A stretch of DNA of 64,000 nt from Hyperoodon ampullatus (GCA_949752795.1 OX457058.1:158413353-158477352); one strand, 5' to 3'. Shown: positions 23,850 to 36,099, counted from the stretch's first letter. The notes: generated from the letters alone by a model not told the origin. Made by a program: numbers and translations.

Positions 23850-24161
23850 TTAGTTACTGTTAGCATGATAACCCATTCCAGAACTCAGTAGCTTTAAACA
23901 ATAAGCACTAATTATTGCTCATGAGTCTATGGATCTGGATCCGTTTGTCTGATCTCTGTTGGACCCACTCATGTGTTCTAAGGTCAGCTGGCTGGTCTAG
24001 GACTGCTTCACTCACATGTCTGGTAGAAGATCACTATCAGCTGGGGTGACAAGGGTCTTAGCGCCACAGAAAGTGAGTCAAGGAGTTGTCCCTATGGTGA
24101 CTGGGCTGGATTCCAAGGGAGCAAGAAAAGGTATACAAGGCCATTTAAGCCCTAGGCTGGG

Positions 24162-25776
24162 CTGAGGTGGCTAGTGCACCACGGCTGGCCAGGAGGAAGG
24201 CCAGGAAAAAGTCTGGACCTGCCTAAGAGGCAAGAGACCACTGTTTTGGGGTGCACGAGGAGAGGGGATTCAGAGCGCCGCCTAAGCGAGTTCCAGAGAC
24301 GGGCGCGAGCTGCGGCTATCAGCTCAGACGCCAGAGATGGGCATGAGACGCTAAGGCTGCTGCTGAAGCCACCTAGAAGCCTGTGTGCAAGCACAGGTCA
24401 CTCTCCACACCTTCCCTCCCGGGAGCCTGTGCAGCCCGCCACTGCCAGGGTCCCGTGATCCAGGGACAACTTCCCCGGGAGAACACATGGTGCGCCTCAA
24501 GCTGTTGCAATGTCATGCTGGCCTCTGCAGCCGCAGGATCACCCCGCATCCGTACCCCTCCCTCCCCCCGGCCTGAGTGAGCCAGAGCCCCCTAATCAGC
24601 TGCTCCTTTAACCCCGTCCTGTCTGAGCAAAGAACAGGCACCCTCAGGTGACCTACACGCAGAGGCAGGGCCAAATCCACAGCTGAACCCCATGAGCTGC
24701 GCGAACAAAGAAGAGAAAGGGAAATTTCTCCCAGCAGCCTCAGGAGCAGCGGATTAAATCTCCACAATCAACTTGATGTACCCAGCATCTCTGGAATACC
24801 TCAATAGACAGCGAATCATCCCAAAATTGAGGTAGTGGACTGTGGGAGCAACTGTAGACTTGGGGTTTGCTGTCTGCATCTAATTTATTTCTGGTCTTAT
24901 GTTTCTCTTAGTTTAGTATTTAGAGGTTATTATCATAGGTAAATTTGTTTATTAACTTGGTTGCTCTCTTCCCTTTTTTTAAATATATATAGATATATAT
25001 TATTTTTTGTTTTTTCTCTTTTTGTGAGTGTGTATGTGTATGCTTCTTTGTGTGAATTTGTCTGTATAGCTTTGCCTTTACCATCTGTCCTACGGCTCTG
25101 TCTTCCTGTTTGTTTGTTTTTTTAGTATAGTTTTTAGCACTTGTTATCATTAGTGGAGTTATTTTTTGGTTTGGTGGCTCTCTTCTTCCTTTCTTTTCTT
25201 TTTTAAATTACTTTTTGATTTTTAAAATTTTTTATTTTAATAACTTTATTTTATTTTTTTCCTCCCTTTTCTTCTGAGCCATGTGGCTGACAGGGTTTTC
25301 GTGCTCCAGCCGGGTGTCAGGGCTGTGCCTCTGAGATGGCAGAGCCGAGTTCAGGGCATTGGTCCACCAGAGACCTCCCAGCTCCACATAATATCAAATG
25401 GCGAAAGCTCTCCCAGGGATTTCCATTTCAACACTATGACCCAGCTCCACTCAATAACCAGCAAGTTAGAGTGCTGGACACCCTATGCCAAACAACTACA
25501 AGACAGGAATACAACTACACGCATTAGCAGAGATGCTGCCTAAAATCATAATAAGGTCACAGACACCCCAAAACACACCACCGGATGCAGTACTGCCCAT
25601 CAGAAAGACAACATCCAGCCTCATCCACCAGAACACAGGCACCAGTCCCCTCTACCAGGAAGCCTACACAACCCACTGAACCAACCTCACCCACTGCGGG
25701 CAGACACCAAAAACAACGGGAACTACGAACCTGCAGCCTGTGAAAAGGAGACCCCAAACACAGTAAGTTAAGCAAA
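24162..25776 (+). promoter_or_regulatory. L1 5' UTR (internal promoter region)
   Basis: GC-rich, CpG-containing first 600 bases (24170-24760) are followed by an AT-rich leader up to the ORF1 start. L1 5' UTRs carry an internal pol II promoter. Promoter activity here is inferred from position and composition only. Confidence 0.6.
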
Positions 25777-26576
25777 ATGAGAAGACAGAGAAACACACAG
25801 AAGATGAAGGAGCAAGGTAAAAACCCATCAGACCAAACAAATGAAGAAACAGGCAGTCTACCTGAAAAAGAATTCAGAGTAATGATAGTAAAGATGATCC
25901 AAAATCTTGGAAACAGAATGGAGAAAATACAAGAAACGTTTAACAAGGACCTAGAAGAACTAAAGAGAAAACAAACAATGATGAACAACACAATAAATGA
26001 AATTAAAACTTCTCTAGAAGGAATCAATAGGGGAATAACGGATAAGTGACCTGGAAGATATAATAGTGGAAATAACTACTGCACAGCAGAATAAGGAAAA
26101 AAGAATGAAAAGAATTGAGGACAGTCTCAGAGACCTCTGGGACAACGTTAAACACACGAACGTTCGAATTATAGTGGTCTCAGAAGAAGAAGAGAAAAAG
26201 AAAGGGACTGCTAAAATATTTGAAGAGATTATAGTTGAAAACTTCCCTAATATGGGAAAGGAAAGGAAAGGAAATAGTCAATCAAGTCCAGGAAGCACAG
26301 AGAGTCCCATACAGGATAAATCCAAGGAGAAACACGCCAAGACACATATTAAGGTTAACAGCTGATCTTTCAGCAGAAACTCTGCAAGCCAGAAGGGAAT
26401 GGCAGGACATATTTAAAGTGATGAAAGGGAAAAACCTACAACAAAGATTACTCTATCCAGCAAGAATCTCATTCAGATTCAACGGAGAAATTAAAACCTT
26501 TACAGACAAGCAAAAGCTAAGAGAATTCAGCACCACCAAGCCAGCTTTACAGAAAATGCTAAATGAACTTCTCTAG
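25777..26576 (+). pseudogene. L1 ORF1 (RNA-binding chaperone), broken
   Basis: ORF1p normally trimerises through a coiled coil and coats L1 RNA. The start (25777) and a coiled-coil-like Lys/Glu-rich part are in one frame to 26049. An RRM-like part follows in a second frame from 26066, and a C-terminal part in a third frame ends at 26576. The second shift coincides with a 'ggaaa' repeat at about 26256-26276 that looks expanded. About 25-30 codons of the C-terminal domain seem missing around 26350 compared with the family. Confidence 0.9.
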
Positions 26577-26634
26577 GCAGGAAACACAAGAGAAGGAAAA
26601 GATCTACAATAACAAACCCAAAACAATTAAGAAA

Positions 26635-29600
26635 ATGGTAATAGGAACATGCATATCGATAATTAACTTAAATGTAAATGGATTAAATGCTCCAACCAAA
26701 AGACATAGACTGGCTGAATGGATACAAAAACAAGACCCATACATATGCTGTCTACAAGAGACCCACTTCAGACCTAGGGACATATACAGACTGAAAGTGA
26801 GGGGATGGAAAAAGATATTCCATGCAAATGGAAATCAAAAGAAAGCTGGAGTAGCAATTCTCATATCAGACAAAATAGACTTTAAAATAAAGACTATTAC
26901 AAGAGACAAAGAAGGACACTACATAATGATCAAGGGATTGATCCAAGAAGAAGACATAACAATTGTAAATATTTATGCACCCAACACAGGAGCACCTCAA
27001 TACACAAGGCAAATACTAACAGCCATAAAAGGGGAAATCAACAGTAACACAATCATACTAGGGGACTTTAACAACCCACTTTCACCAATGGACAGATCAT
27101 CCAAAATGAAAATAAATAAGGAAACACAAGTTTTAAACGATACATTAAACAAGATGGACTTAATGCATATTAACAGGACATTCCATCCAAAATCAACAGA
27201 ATACACTTTCTTCTCAAGTGCTCATGGAACATTCTCCACGATAGATCATATCTTGGGTCACAAATCAAGCTTTGGTAAACTTAAGAAAACTGAAATCATA
27301 TCAAGTATCTTTTCCAACCACAACGCTACGAGACCAGATACCAATTACAGGAAAAAAAACTATAAAAAATACAAACACATGGAGGCTAAACAATACACTA
27401 CTAAATAACCAAGAGATCACTGAAGAAATCAAAAAAGAAATCAAAAAATATCTAAAACAAATGACAATGAAAACATGACGACCCAAAACCTATGGGATAC
27501 AGAAAAAGCAGTTCTAAGAGGGAAGTTTATAGCAATACAATCCTACCTCAAGAAACAAGAAACATCTCAAATAAACAACATAAACTTACACCTAAAGCAA
27601 TTAGAGAAAGAACAACAAAAAAGCCCCAAAGTTACCAGAAGGAAAGAAATCATAAAGATCAGATCAGAAAAGAATGAAAAAGAAATGAAGGAAACAATAG
27701 CGAAGATCAATAAAACTAAAAGCTGGTTCTTTGAGAAGATAAACAAAATTGATAAACCATTAGCCAGACCATCAAGAAAAAAGGGGAGAAGACTCAAATC
27801 AATAGAATTAGAAATGAAAAAGGAGAAGAAACAACTGACACTGCAGAAATACAAAGGATCATGAGAGATTACTACAAGCAACTACATGCCAATAAAATGG
27901 ACAACCTGGAAGAAATGGACAAATTCTTAGAAAAGTACAACCTTCCGAGACTGAACCAGAAAGAAACAGAATATATAAACAGACCAATCACAAGCACTGA
28001 AATTAAGACTGTGATTAAAAATCTTCCAACAAACAAAAGCCCAGGACCAGGATGGCTTTCACAAGAGAATTCTATCAAACATTTAGAGAAGAGCTAACAC
28101 CTATCGTTCTCAAACTCTTCCAAATTATAACACAGGGAAGAACACTCCCAAACTCATTCTACAAGGCCACCATCACCCTGATACCAAAACCAGACAAAGA
28201 TGTCACAAAGAAAGAAAACTACGGGCCAATATCACCGATGAACATAGATGCAAAAATCCTCAACAAAATACTAGCAAACAGAATCCAACAGCACATTAAA
28301 AGGATCATACACCATGATCAAGTGGGGTTTATCCCAGGAATGCAACGATTCTTCAATATATGCACATGAATCAATGTGATAAACCATATTAAAAAACTGA
28401 AGGAGAAAAACCATATGATCATCTCCAGAGATGCAGAAAAAGCTATCAACAAAATTCAACAACCATTTAGGATAAAAACCCTCCAGAAAGTAGGCATAGA
28501 GGGAGCTTACCTCAACATAAAAAAGGCCATATATGACAAACCCACAGCCAACATCATTCTCTATAGCGAAAAACTGAAAACATTTCCTTTAAGATGAGGA
28601 ACAAGACAAGGCTGTCCACTCTCAGCACTATTATTCAACATAGTTTTGAAAGTTTTAGCCACAGCAATCAGAGAAAAAAAAGAAATAAAAGGAATCCAAA
28701 TCGGAAAACAAGAAGTGAAACTGTCACCGTTTGCAGATGATATGATACTATACATAGAAAATCCTAAAGATGCTACCAGAAAACTACCAGAGCTAATCAA
28801 TGCACTTGGTAAAGTAGCAGTATACAAAATTAATGCACAGAAATCTCTTGCATTCCTATACACTAATGACGAAAAGTCTGAAAGAGAAATTAAGGAAACA
28901 TTCCCATTTACCAATGCAACAAAAAGAATAAAATACCTACGAATAAACCTACCTAGGGAGACAAAAGACCTGTATGCAGAAAACTATAAGACAATGATGA
29001 AAGAAATTAAAGATGATACAAACAGATGGAGAGATATACCATGTTCTTGGATTGGAAAAATCAACATTGTGAAAATGACTCTACTACCCAAAGCAATCTA
29101 CAGATTCAATGCAATCCCTATCAAACTACCAATGGCATTTTTCACAGAACTAGAACAAAAAATTTCACAATTTGTATGGAAACACAAAAGACCCCGAATA
29201 GCCAAAGCTATCTTGAGAAAGAAAAACGGAGCTGGAGGAACCAGGATCCCAGACTTCAGACTATACTACAAAGCTACAGTAATCAAGACAGTACGGTACT
29301 GGCACAAAAACAGAAACATAGATCAATGGAACAGGATAGAAAGCTCAGAGATAAACCCATACACATACGGTCACCTTATTTTTGATAAAGGAGGCAAGAA
29401 TATACAATGGAGAAAAGACAGTCTCTTCAATAAGTGGTGTTGGGAAAACTGGACAGCTACATGTAAAAGAATGAAATTAGAACATTCCCTAACACCACAC
29501 ACAAAAATAAACTCAAAATGGATTAAAGACCTAAATGTAAGGCCAGACACTGTCAAACTCTTAGAGGAAAACATAGGCAGAACACTCTATGACATAAATC

Positions 29601-30408
29601 ACAGCAAGATCCTTTTGGACCCACCTCCTAGAGAAATGGAAATAAAAACAAAAATAAACAAATGTGACTTAATGAAACTAAAAGCTTTTGCACAGCAAAG
29701 GAAACCATAAAAAAGACCAAAAGACAACCCTCAGAATGGGAGAAAATATTTGCAACTGAAGCAACTGACAAAGGATTAATCTCCAAAACTTACAAGCAGA
29801 TCATGCAGCTCAATATCAAAAAACAAACTACCCAATCCAAAAATGGGCAGAAGACCTAAACAGATATTTCTCCAAAAAAGATATGCAGATTGCCAACAAA
29901 CACATGAAAGGATGCTCAGCATCACAAATCATTAGAGAAATGCAAACCAAAACTACAACGAGGTATCACCACACACCAGTCAGAATGGCCATCATTAAAA
30001 ACCCTACAAACAAAAAATGCTGGAGAGGGTGTGGAGAAAAGGGAACCCTCTTGCACTGTTTGTTGGTGGGAATGTAAACTGATACAGCCACTATGGAGAA
30101 TAGTATGGAGGTTCCTTAAAAAACTAAAACTAGAACTACCACACAAGCCAGCAATCCCACTCCTGGGCATATACTCTGAGAAAACCATAATTCAAAAAGA
30201 GTCATGTACCACAATGTTCACTGCAGCTCTATTTACAATAGCTAGGACATGGAAGCAACCTAAGTGTCCATCGACAGATGAATGGATAAAGAAGATGTGG
30301 CACATATATACAATGAAATACTACTCAGCCATAAAAAGAAATGAAATTGAGTTCTTTGTAGTGAGGTGGATGGACCTAGAGACTGTCATACAGAGTGAAG
30401 TAAGTTAG
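26635..30408 (+). pseudogene. L1 ORF2 (endonuclease-reverse transcriptase), broken
   Basis: The APE-like endonuclease is readable from the ATG at 26635: QETH with its Glu at 26758, GDFN at 27061-27072, IDH at 27241-27249. The SDH motif reads SNH, with Asn at 27316-27318. The frame then shifts near 27350, 27450, 27830 and 28040. The reverse-transcriptase domain runs from about 28050 with in-frame stops at 28367 and 28595, and its FADD catalytic motif is intact at 28730-28741. A shift near 29682 and another near 30060 break the Cys-rich C-terminal part. Confidence 0.95.
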
Positions 30409-30836
30409 AGAGAGAAAAACAAATACCGTAAGCTAACACATATATATGGAATCTAAAAAAAAAAAAAAAAACAGGTTCTGTAGAACTGAGGGGCAGGACA
30501 GGAATGAAGACGCAGACGTAGTGTATGGACTTGTGGACACGGGAAGGGGGAAGGGTAAGCTTGGACGAAGTGAGAGAGTGCCATGGACATATATACACTA
30601 CCAAATGTAAAACAGATAGCTAGTGGGAAGCCGCTGCATAGCACAGGGAGATCAGCTTGGTGCTTTGTGACCACCTAGTGGGTGGGAGAGGGAGGGTGGG
30701 AGGGAGACACAAGAGGGAGGAGATATGGGAACATATGTATATGTATAACTGATTCACTTTGTTATAAAGCAGAAATGAACACACCATAGTAAAGCAATTA
30801 TACTCTAATAAAGATGTTTAAAAAAAAACAAAACAC
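30409..30836 (+). other. L1 3' UTR and tail
   Basis: Contains an A run at 30457-30472, a G-rich polypurine stretch (30680-30725), and 'gtataactgattcactttg' before the AATAAAG signal and tail. A related minus-strand truncated copy lies at 55200-55488. Confidence 0.85.
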
Positions 30837-31030
30837 CAAGGCTGGGGACCAGTACACAAGCACACCTTTACTTCTGCACATTCTATTGGCCAAAGTAAGT
30901 TATGAAGCTAAGCACAGATTCAAGGGCTGGGGAAACAGACTCCACTTCTTGGTAAGAGAAGCTACGAAATCACATCACAAGGGTCTAGATTCAAAGAGGG
31001 AAATAATTGGGGCCATTTTTTCCATCAATT

Positions 31031-32265
31031 TATTATACAACTTAGTGGAAGAAAAATATCGGCTCCAGCCAAATGTGATTTCTATGTGTGGGCCAAAGTT
31101 TTCACCCTAAGCTCACAAAGTTATAAAATTGTCAGGTTGACATTTCATCTGATATTCCTCATTTCTATTCCTGCCTGCGCATGCGCACATGCACGCACAC
31201 GCACACACGCACACACATCTTAATCCTCACGATCTTGGTCTCAAACTAAAGCAAAAGAAATCTATTTATTCTCAGCACATTTTATGTTATCCTTTGATGT
31301 TTTTTAAAGATGATGCTGCATGACATGCCACCCTTACGAGGATTTGTTTTAGGGCAAGTCTCTGTGATGTCTCTTCCTGGCTGAGGATATGCCTACAGAT
31401 GAAAGGTGACTGAATGATTACCAGGGCTACATCCTGCAAAGGACCCTGAACCATTAACACGAGGAGCAGCAACGCAGAAGAAATATGACAGAAAAAAGAT
31501 AACACAAAAGTAGCAAATAGCCTTGAGGAGCAGGAAGCTGGAGCTCACTGAAGATCACAGGCTGAGGCTAATTATATTTTAGCCACCAGCTGCTGGCAAA
31601 GCCCTCTTCATTCCACTTCCCGACTTCATCACCCTTGCCTTGACTGTGACTCTTTAGGAAATGCACTAAACTACAGTGGCTGAATCCACAACTATCTTCC
31701 TTGCCCCAGGCCCTAAGATGTATGCAGCCTGGCTGGGATGTAGCAGCAGCTATTATAGCATCCCTACCACTAAGGTGCTGTTTTCTGTGTTTTGGAAAAA
31801 TCACCATGACCTTTCGGTTAACTCCACTTGAATTCTCTAAATACCTACTTGTGAGGTCTGGGATAGCAGGAGGTGGCAGAGAAAAGAGCTGCAGAAACCA
31901 GAAAACACAGGCTGGCAGAGAAGTGGCCAGGGCTGGGTAGTGCCTGAAGGCTCTTTGGAGAGTGTAGGAGAAAGCAGACACTGCTCAAATGCAAAGCTGT
32001 CTCAAATGCACGGTTTGGTTCCCGTTTAATACAGCCAGTTTTCATTCTGCTTGGTAGGATCACTGCTTCAAAGACTAAGAAACAGGAGTGGATGAAAAAC
32101 ACAATGAAATAAAAAGAAATGGTAAATTTACCATAAAGATGCATCAGAAAAGCCAGATTCAAGAAGATATTGCACTCATTTTAGTTTATGTAGAAACTCC
32201 AGGGAGTCCTGAAAACATTTAGAACAGGCTCTCTATAGGAAGAACCGTTGCCCACACTCTTCAAA
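31031..32265. other. no gene recognised; alternating purine-pyrimidine tract at 31173-31217
   Basis: Unique DNA. A 137-codon minus-strand open frame at 31568-31981 is the longest non-repeat frame here, but it lacks a recognised domain. The 31173-31217 tract mixes CG and CA steps ('gcgcatgcgcacatgcacgc'). Confidence 0.5.
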
Positions 32266-32277
32266 ACTTTATTCTCT

Positions 32278-32495
32278 GGCTTCCCAGGTGGCGCAGTGGT
32301 TGAGAGTCCGCCTGCCGATGCAGGGGACACGGGTTCGTGCCCTGGTCCAGGAAGATCCCACATGCCGCGGAGCGGCTGGGCCCGTGAGCCATGGCTGCTG
32401 AGCCTGCGCGTCCGGAGCCTGTGCTCCGCAACGGGAGAGGCCACAACAGTGAGAGGCCCGCGTACTGCAAAAAAAAAAAAAAAAAAAAAAAAAAC
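32278..32495 (+). mobile_element. CHR SINE, young type, long A tail
   Basis: Full-length copy with a 26-base A run. Flanked by a perfect 12-bp duplication 'actttattctct' (32266-32277 and 32496-32507). Confidence 0.97.
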
Positions 32496-32507
32496 ACTTT
32501 ATTCTCT

Positions 32508-34339
32508 TCCTAAGCACTGGATCTGGGAGAGAAGGAGGTTTGGTAAGAATGGCGATGTTTTTCTACTGTAATGCTTAGGATCCCAAGCGCAAGTGCCTGT
32601 GAGACCTAGAATGGCTATCAGTACTGTTAACTCCACAGGTGGCCTGAAGCGGCATCTGTTTGTTTTTCAATCATCACTGAAAAGAGTCACAAATTGAAAC
32701 CCTGCATCTCCAGGTAGAATCATCATAAGGGTTCCCACAGCCATCTCTTGCTCACTTGGCAACAAGATAAGTGGCGTTCCTGGATGTCTTCTAATGAGCT
32801 GGCTGATTGGGCCGCAGTCAATCTATGCTTTTGATTCATGAGCCAAGGGGAATCCAGAGCTGTAAGAAAGCAAACTACTGGCATTATCACCACAGGAACA
32901 CTGATAATGACAATGATGAAGAATTACTGATTTCTGCTCAGCAAAAGCCACCCTGTACTTTCCTGAAACTTAGAAGAGAGGTATGCTATCTAAGAAGGGG
33001 ACAGTCACCCTGCCTGTGTCCCTTCCCACTTCAGTACACACATACCGCGACTTCATACCCTCTGGGTACAGTACTTTTCAGGGCTATTGTTTACTGCTGC
33101 TCTAAAAACCTAAACATGTGAAGTACAGGTTGCTCCTTATAGAGAATCCTTCAGTTGCCTGCAGAGCGGTGCCAAGAAAGAACCTGGGCTGCCTCTGCAG
33201 AGACCTGGGCACTAGCCAAACTTGTACATGTGTCTTGTAAGTGCCTCCAGTTTGGGCAATTTCTATTACAGCTTCCCAGGCCGTGCTCCTACAAAATCAC
33301 TTAGCGCATCATCTTCACTCTCGAATGACGATGTAATTCCTCATGGCTGTTAAAAGAATAGGGCCGTCTCAAATATACAGTACTATACGGGTAGAGTACC
33401 AAATTCACGTGACACGTACACAAATGCTGTCTCTCCTGTGACATTTTTCTTGAAATCTCCTTAGGTATTAAAGTTTGGGTGAGGCCAGGACCCAGAAGCA
33501 ACAGTTTTATTCCTTCACATGCCAGTGCAATCAACGGCTTGTGTTTAGAATAAATATTTGAAACTCAGAAGCCTGTTAACAATGCAGCGCTTGATTGCTC
33601 TGAATTACTCTCACCCACAGCAATCAAGGGAGAAGTCCTTGGCACTAGCTCCACGCGAAAAACCTGCTTCCCAGCCTCCTCCATCTGCCTTCTGCCTCTC
33701 CCCTCAAAGAATTCTCCACACACCACACAAAGGTCTCAGTTTTCTCCGTTAAATGCCACATGAATCCCACATTGAACATCTGACTTCTTTCTTCCCAGAG
33801 CACCACAGATTTAATTCAATACTTCCATGTTCATGTATATTTAATGGGACCAACTTATCTTTTAACTCTTTGACTCAAACCCTTCTGCTGGCATCTTTTA
33901 TTGGACACTGAAAATAGGGTTTTCTGTTGACTAGTTTTAGTTTTGAGACAAAATGTCATCTTGGTCTATTTTAAAGCCATGGTAACCATTAAGCTACTTT
34001 TCAATTAGTCAGAGGTGCCCATGTATTAAAATGCTCACAATTCTTACCACTTTTCCTTCTCCAAAACCCATTTGGTAAGCAATGTAATTTTTTTTTCCTA
34101 TGGGGCCAAAGGGTAAACTATACTAACCAGAGGTAATTAGAAGGTTAAATTTTGCTCAAGGCCAGGCTCTCAGATTACAAGTTCTAATAAACCCTGCTGG
34201 GAGAAGACAGTGCCTTTGTCTTGGGACCACTGAGAACTAGCCAATCAACAAAACAAAACACCTTCAATTCTATCAGAAACTCTCCCATCTAAACACAATG
34301 GAAAAGGAAAGCCAACACCAAAGCAAATAAAATGAAGTG
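32508..34339. other. no recognised feature (1.8 kb)
   Basis: Unique DNA without a recognisable repeat or exon. Confidence 0.5.
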
Positions 34340-34640
34340 GTTCCACTGCTGGCAGCCCTTACCGTGGGGGGCAGAAACCCCCTGTGGACCCTGGCCGGGG
34401 CTCTGGCTCCTCCTGGGGCGGGGGAAGGGTGGCGAGGGGTCCAGGACGTGGGTGCGGGTAGAGGTATGCTCCGTGCATGCTTGAACAGGACTCACCGCCG
34501 CCTGCCTGCCTGCCTGTCTGCCACTCAGTTCTCTAGTCTGGGTGGGAAGGGCCAAGATGGAAAAAAAAAAAAAATGCGCAGGTTACTCACTGGCCTTCCC
34601 AGGCGGGGCGGGCACACCCAGGAGGAGTGAGAGGCCAGGC
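34340..34640. promoter_or_regulatory. GC- and CpG-enriched patch, function unknown
   Basis: About 300 bases with clearly higher GC and some 14 CpGs by eye, including 'caggcggggcgggc' and a (CCTG)n run. On the minus strand it holds three good 5' splice-site matches: cggcg/gtgagt at 34494, cacg/gtaagg at 34361 and ggcca/gtgagt at 34589. It could be a small promoter or exon cluster, or an isolated GC-rich patch. Confidence 0.3.
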
Positions 34641-35199
34641 GCAGACAGGGAGAGTCTTCAGAGATCTTGCTTCTGATTCCTTTTGTTAATACTTCCTGAA
34701 CTTTCAACTCAATCTGCACAAGCGTGGCTACTTTGAGGAGGCAAATAACACTTGGGAAATTAGATTCCAAGAGCTCAATGCAAAGGTTACTTGGAAAAGG
34801 CCATGCTTTCGTGCACACACTTTTACATTTAACCCTGAAATTTGTTTCCACCGTTTTTGAGCATTAATCCTGGCACAGAAAATGAGAGTAACAGGCAGCC
34901 TTGGTGCTGGGGCCTGGAATGACCCAGAGCAGGCAAACCCAGAGGCGATTTAGAGAATGAATTTCTCTATCAGGCACATTTCTTGAAATAGGTATCTGAA
35001 AATCAAGATTATAGAAATGGAGTCCCATTGAAAATGCAAGAACTTGTTACCTGAGAGCCTGGCCTTTGATAAATCCTGAAATGAAGCCCTTCATAAATGG
35101 AGGGAATCCTTCAGTAATTTGTGTTGGTAAATGTGGGTGTTCATGAACAAAGGCACGGCAGTATTACAATAGAAGGAGACAGAGAGATGGAGAAGGGTG
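34641..35199. other. no recognised feature
   Basis: Unique DNA. Confidence 0.5.
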
Positions 35200-35425
35200 A
35201 GGAGAACTAACACCTATTAGGACCTGGTACTTATCTCATTTATTCCTGAAAACATCCTCACGAGGGAGGAATTCCTCTTCCTCTTTCACAGGTGAGCACG
35301 CTGAGACCCAGAGGTTAGGTAACCTAGCTAGAGCTCAGGCGGCTAGTGAATGGAAAACCCAGGATTTGGACCCAGGTGTGTCTGAATCTAAGACCCAGCA
35401 TCGTCCCACTGGACCACCAGGCACC
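35200..35425 (-). repeat. MIR SINE
   Basis: 'aacacctattaggacctggt', 'ttcacaggtgagcacgctga', 'acccagaggttaggtaacct' and 'aaacccaggatttggaccca': near-complete reverse MIR. Confidence 0.93.
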
Positions 35426-35764
35426 TCTCCCACCATTCCTGAAGAAATACTCACCTTTCTTCTACTCGCAGTTGACAGCAGGCTAAGTCACCTTTTCTTA
35501 AATTTTTATACCATTTCCAAAACTGCTATGCCATGAAATGTAATTCTGCAGGATACTAATAGGTGTAATAAAGATAAAAAAAAATGTGCTGTGCAGGTTT
35601 CTTTACTGTAGCTCCTTGCAACCTTTAATATGCTAATATATATATTGTGAATCTCCTAGCTCCAGGCTTAAAAGTGTCATGTTTCCTTTCCCAAAGGTTT
35701 TCTACTTGGGACAAGGAGACCTTCTGGGTTTGGGAAACACTTACAGAAATGGGTTATTGTTGGA
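35426..35764. other. no recognised feature
   Basis: Unique DNA with a short TA run near 35635. Confidence 0.5.
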
Positions 35765-36083
35765 CTCTTCTCCCCCTTTGCTCTACTGTGAATGTTGATG
35801 TCCTCCCAAAACTCCCATGCTGGAACCCAGTTCCCACTGTGATGGCGTTAGGAGGTGGGGCCTTTGGGACCTGAGTAAGTAATGAGGGTGGAGCCCTCAT
35901 GAATGGCATTAGTGCTCTTATATAAAGGAGCCCTTCCACCACGTGAGGATACAACAAGGAGGACCCTTACCTGATCTCAGACTTCCAGCCTCCAGAATTA
36001 TGAGAAATAAATTATTTCCGTTGTTTACATAATAAGTCACTCAGTCTGTGGTATTTTGTTATAGCAGCCTGAACAGACTAACA
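35765..36083 (+). mobile_element. MaLR LTR (MST/MLT1A-like)
   Basis: 'gatggcgttaggaggtgggg', 'ggtggagccctcatgaatgg', 'cattagtgctcttatataaa', 'cctccagaattatgagaaat' and 'ttgttatagcagcctgaaca' follow the MST/MLT1 consensus order, with a polyadenylation signal AATAAA. Internal deletions shorten it. Confidence 0.93.
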
Positions 36084-36099
36084 CACCTTCCTTTTTCTT

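Larger units (their letters stand above)
24162..30836 (+). mobile_element. Full-length L1 retrotransposon, inactive
   Basis: About 6.7 kb with 5' UTR, ORF1, ORF2, 3' UTR and an A-rich tail after an AATAAAG signal at 30818. Candidate 10-bp target duplications 'ctaggctggg' (24152-24161) and 'caaggctggg' (30837-30846) flank it, with one mismatch. Both frames carry several frameshifts and stops, so this copy cannot make its proteins. The 3' end is the cetartiodactyl type shared by truncated copies elsewhere in the window. Confidence 0.95.
23850..31030 (-). mobile_element. MLT1-like LTR split by the full-length L1
   Basis: The left part (23850-24161: 'gttactgttagcatgataac', 'cactcacatgtctggtagaa') and the right part (30837-31030: 'acattctattggccaaagta', 'ataattggggccatttttt') read as one reverse-complement MLT1 LTR. 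The 6.7-kb L1 lies between them, so the LTR predates the L1. Confidence 0.75.

Noticed and set aside
24383..24580. Short GC-rich open frames near 24.2-24.8 kb as a gene
   Set aside because: They lie wholly in the L1 5' UTR.
25777..30408. L1 ORF1 and ORF2 as functional genes
   Set aside because: Multiple frameshifts, internal stops and a deletion in each frame. Annotated as pseudogenes.
31568..31981. 137-codon minus-strand open frame
   Set aside because: Longest non-repeat frame, but no recognised domain, no convincing splice sites and ordinary composition. Chance frames of this size are expected in 64 kb.
32181..32571. Recurring open frames of 80-150 codons with a shared theme (for example GGAVVESPPADAGDTGSCPG), repeated at about a dozen places
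   Set aside because: These are translations of CHR SINE bodies on either strand. The repetition follows the SINE, not a protein family.
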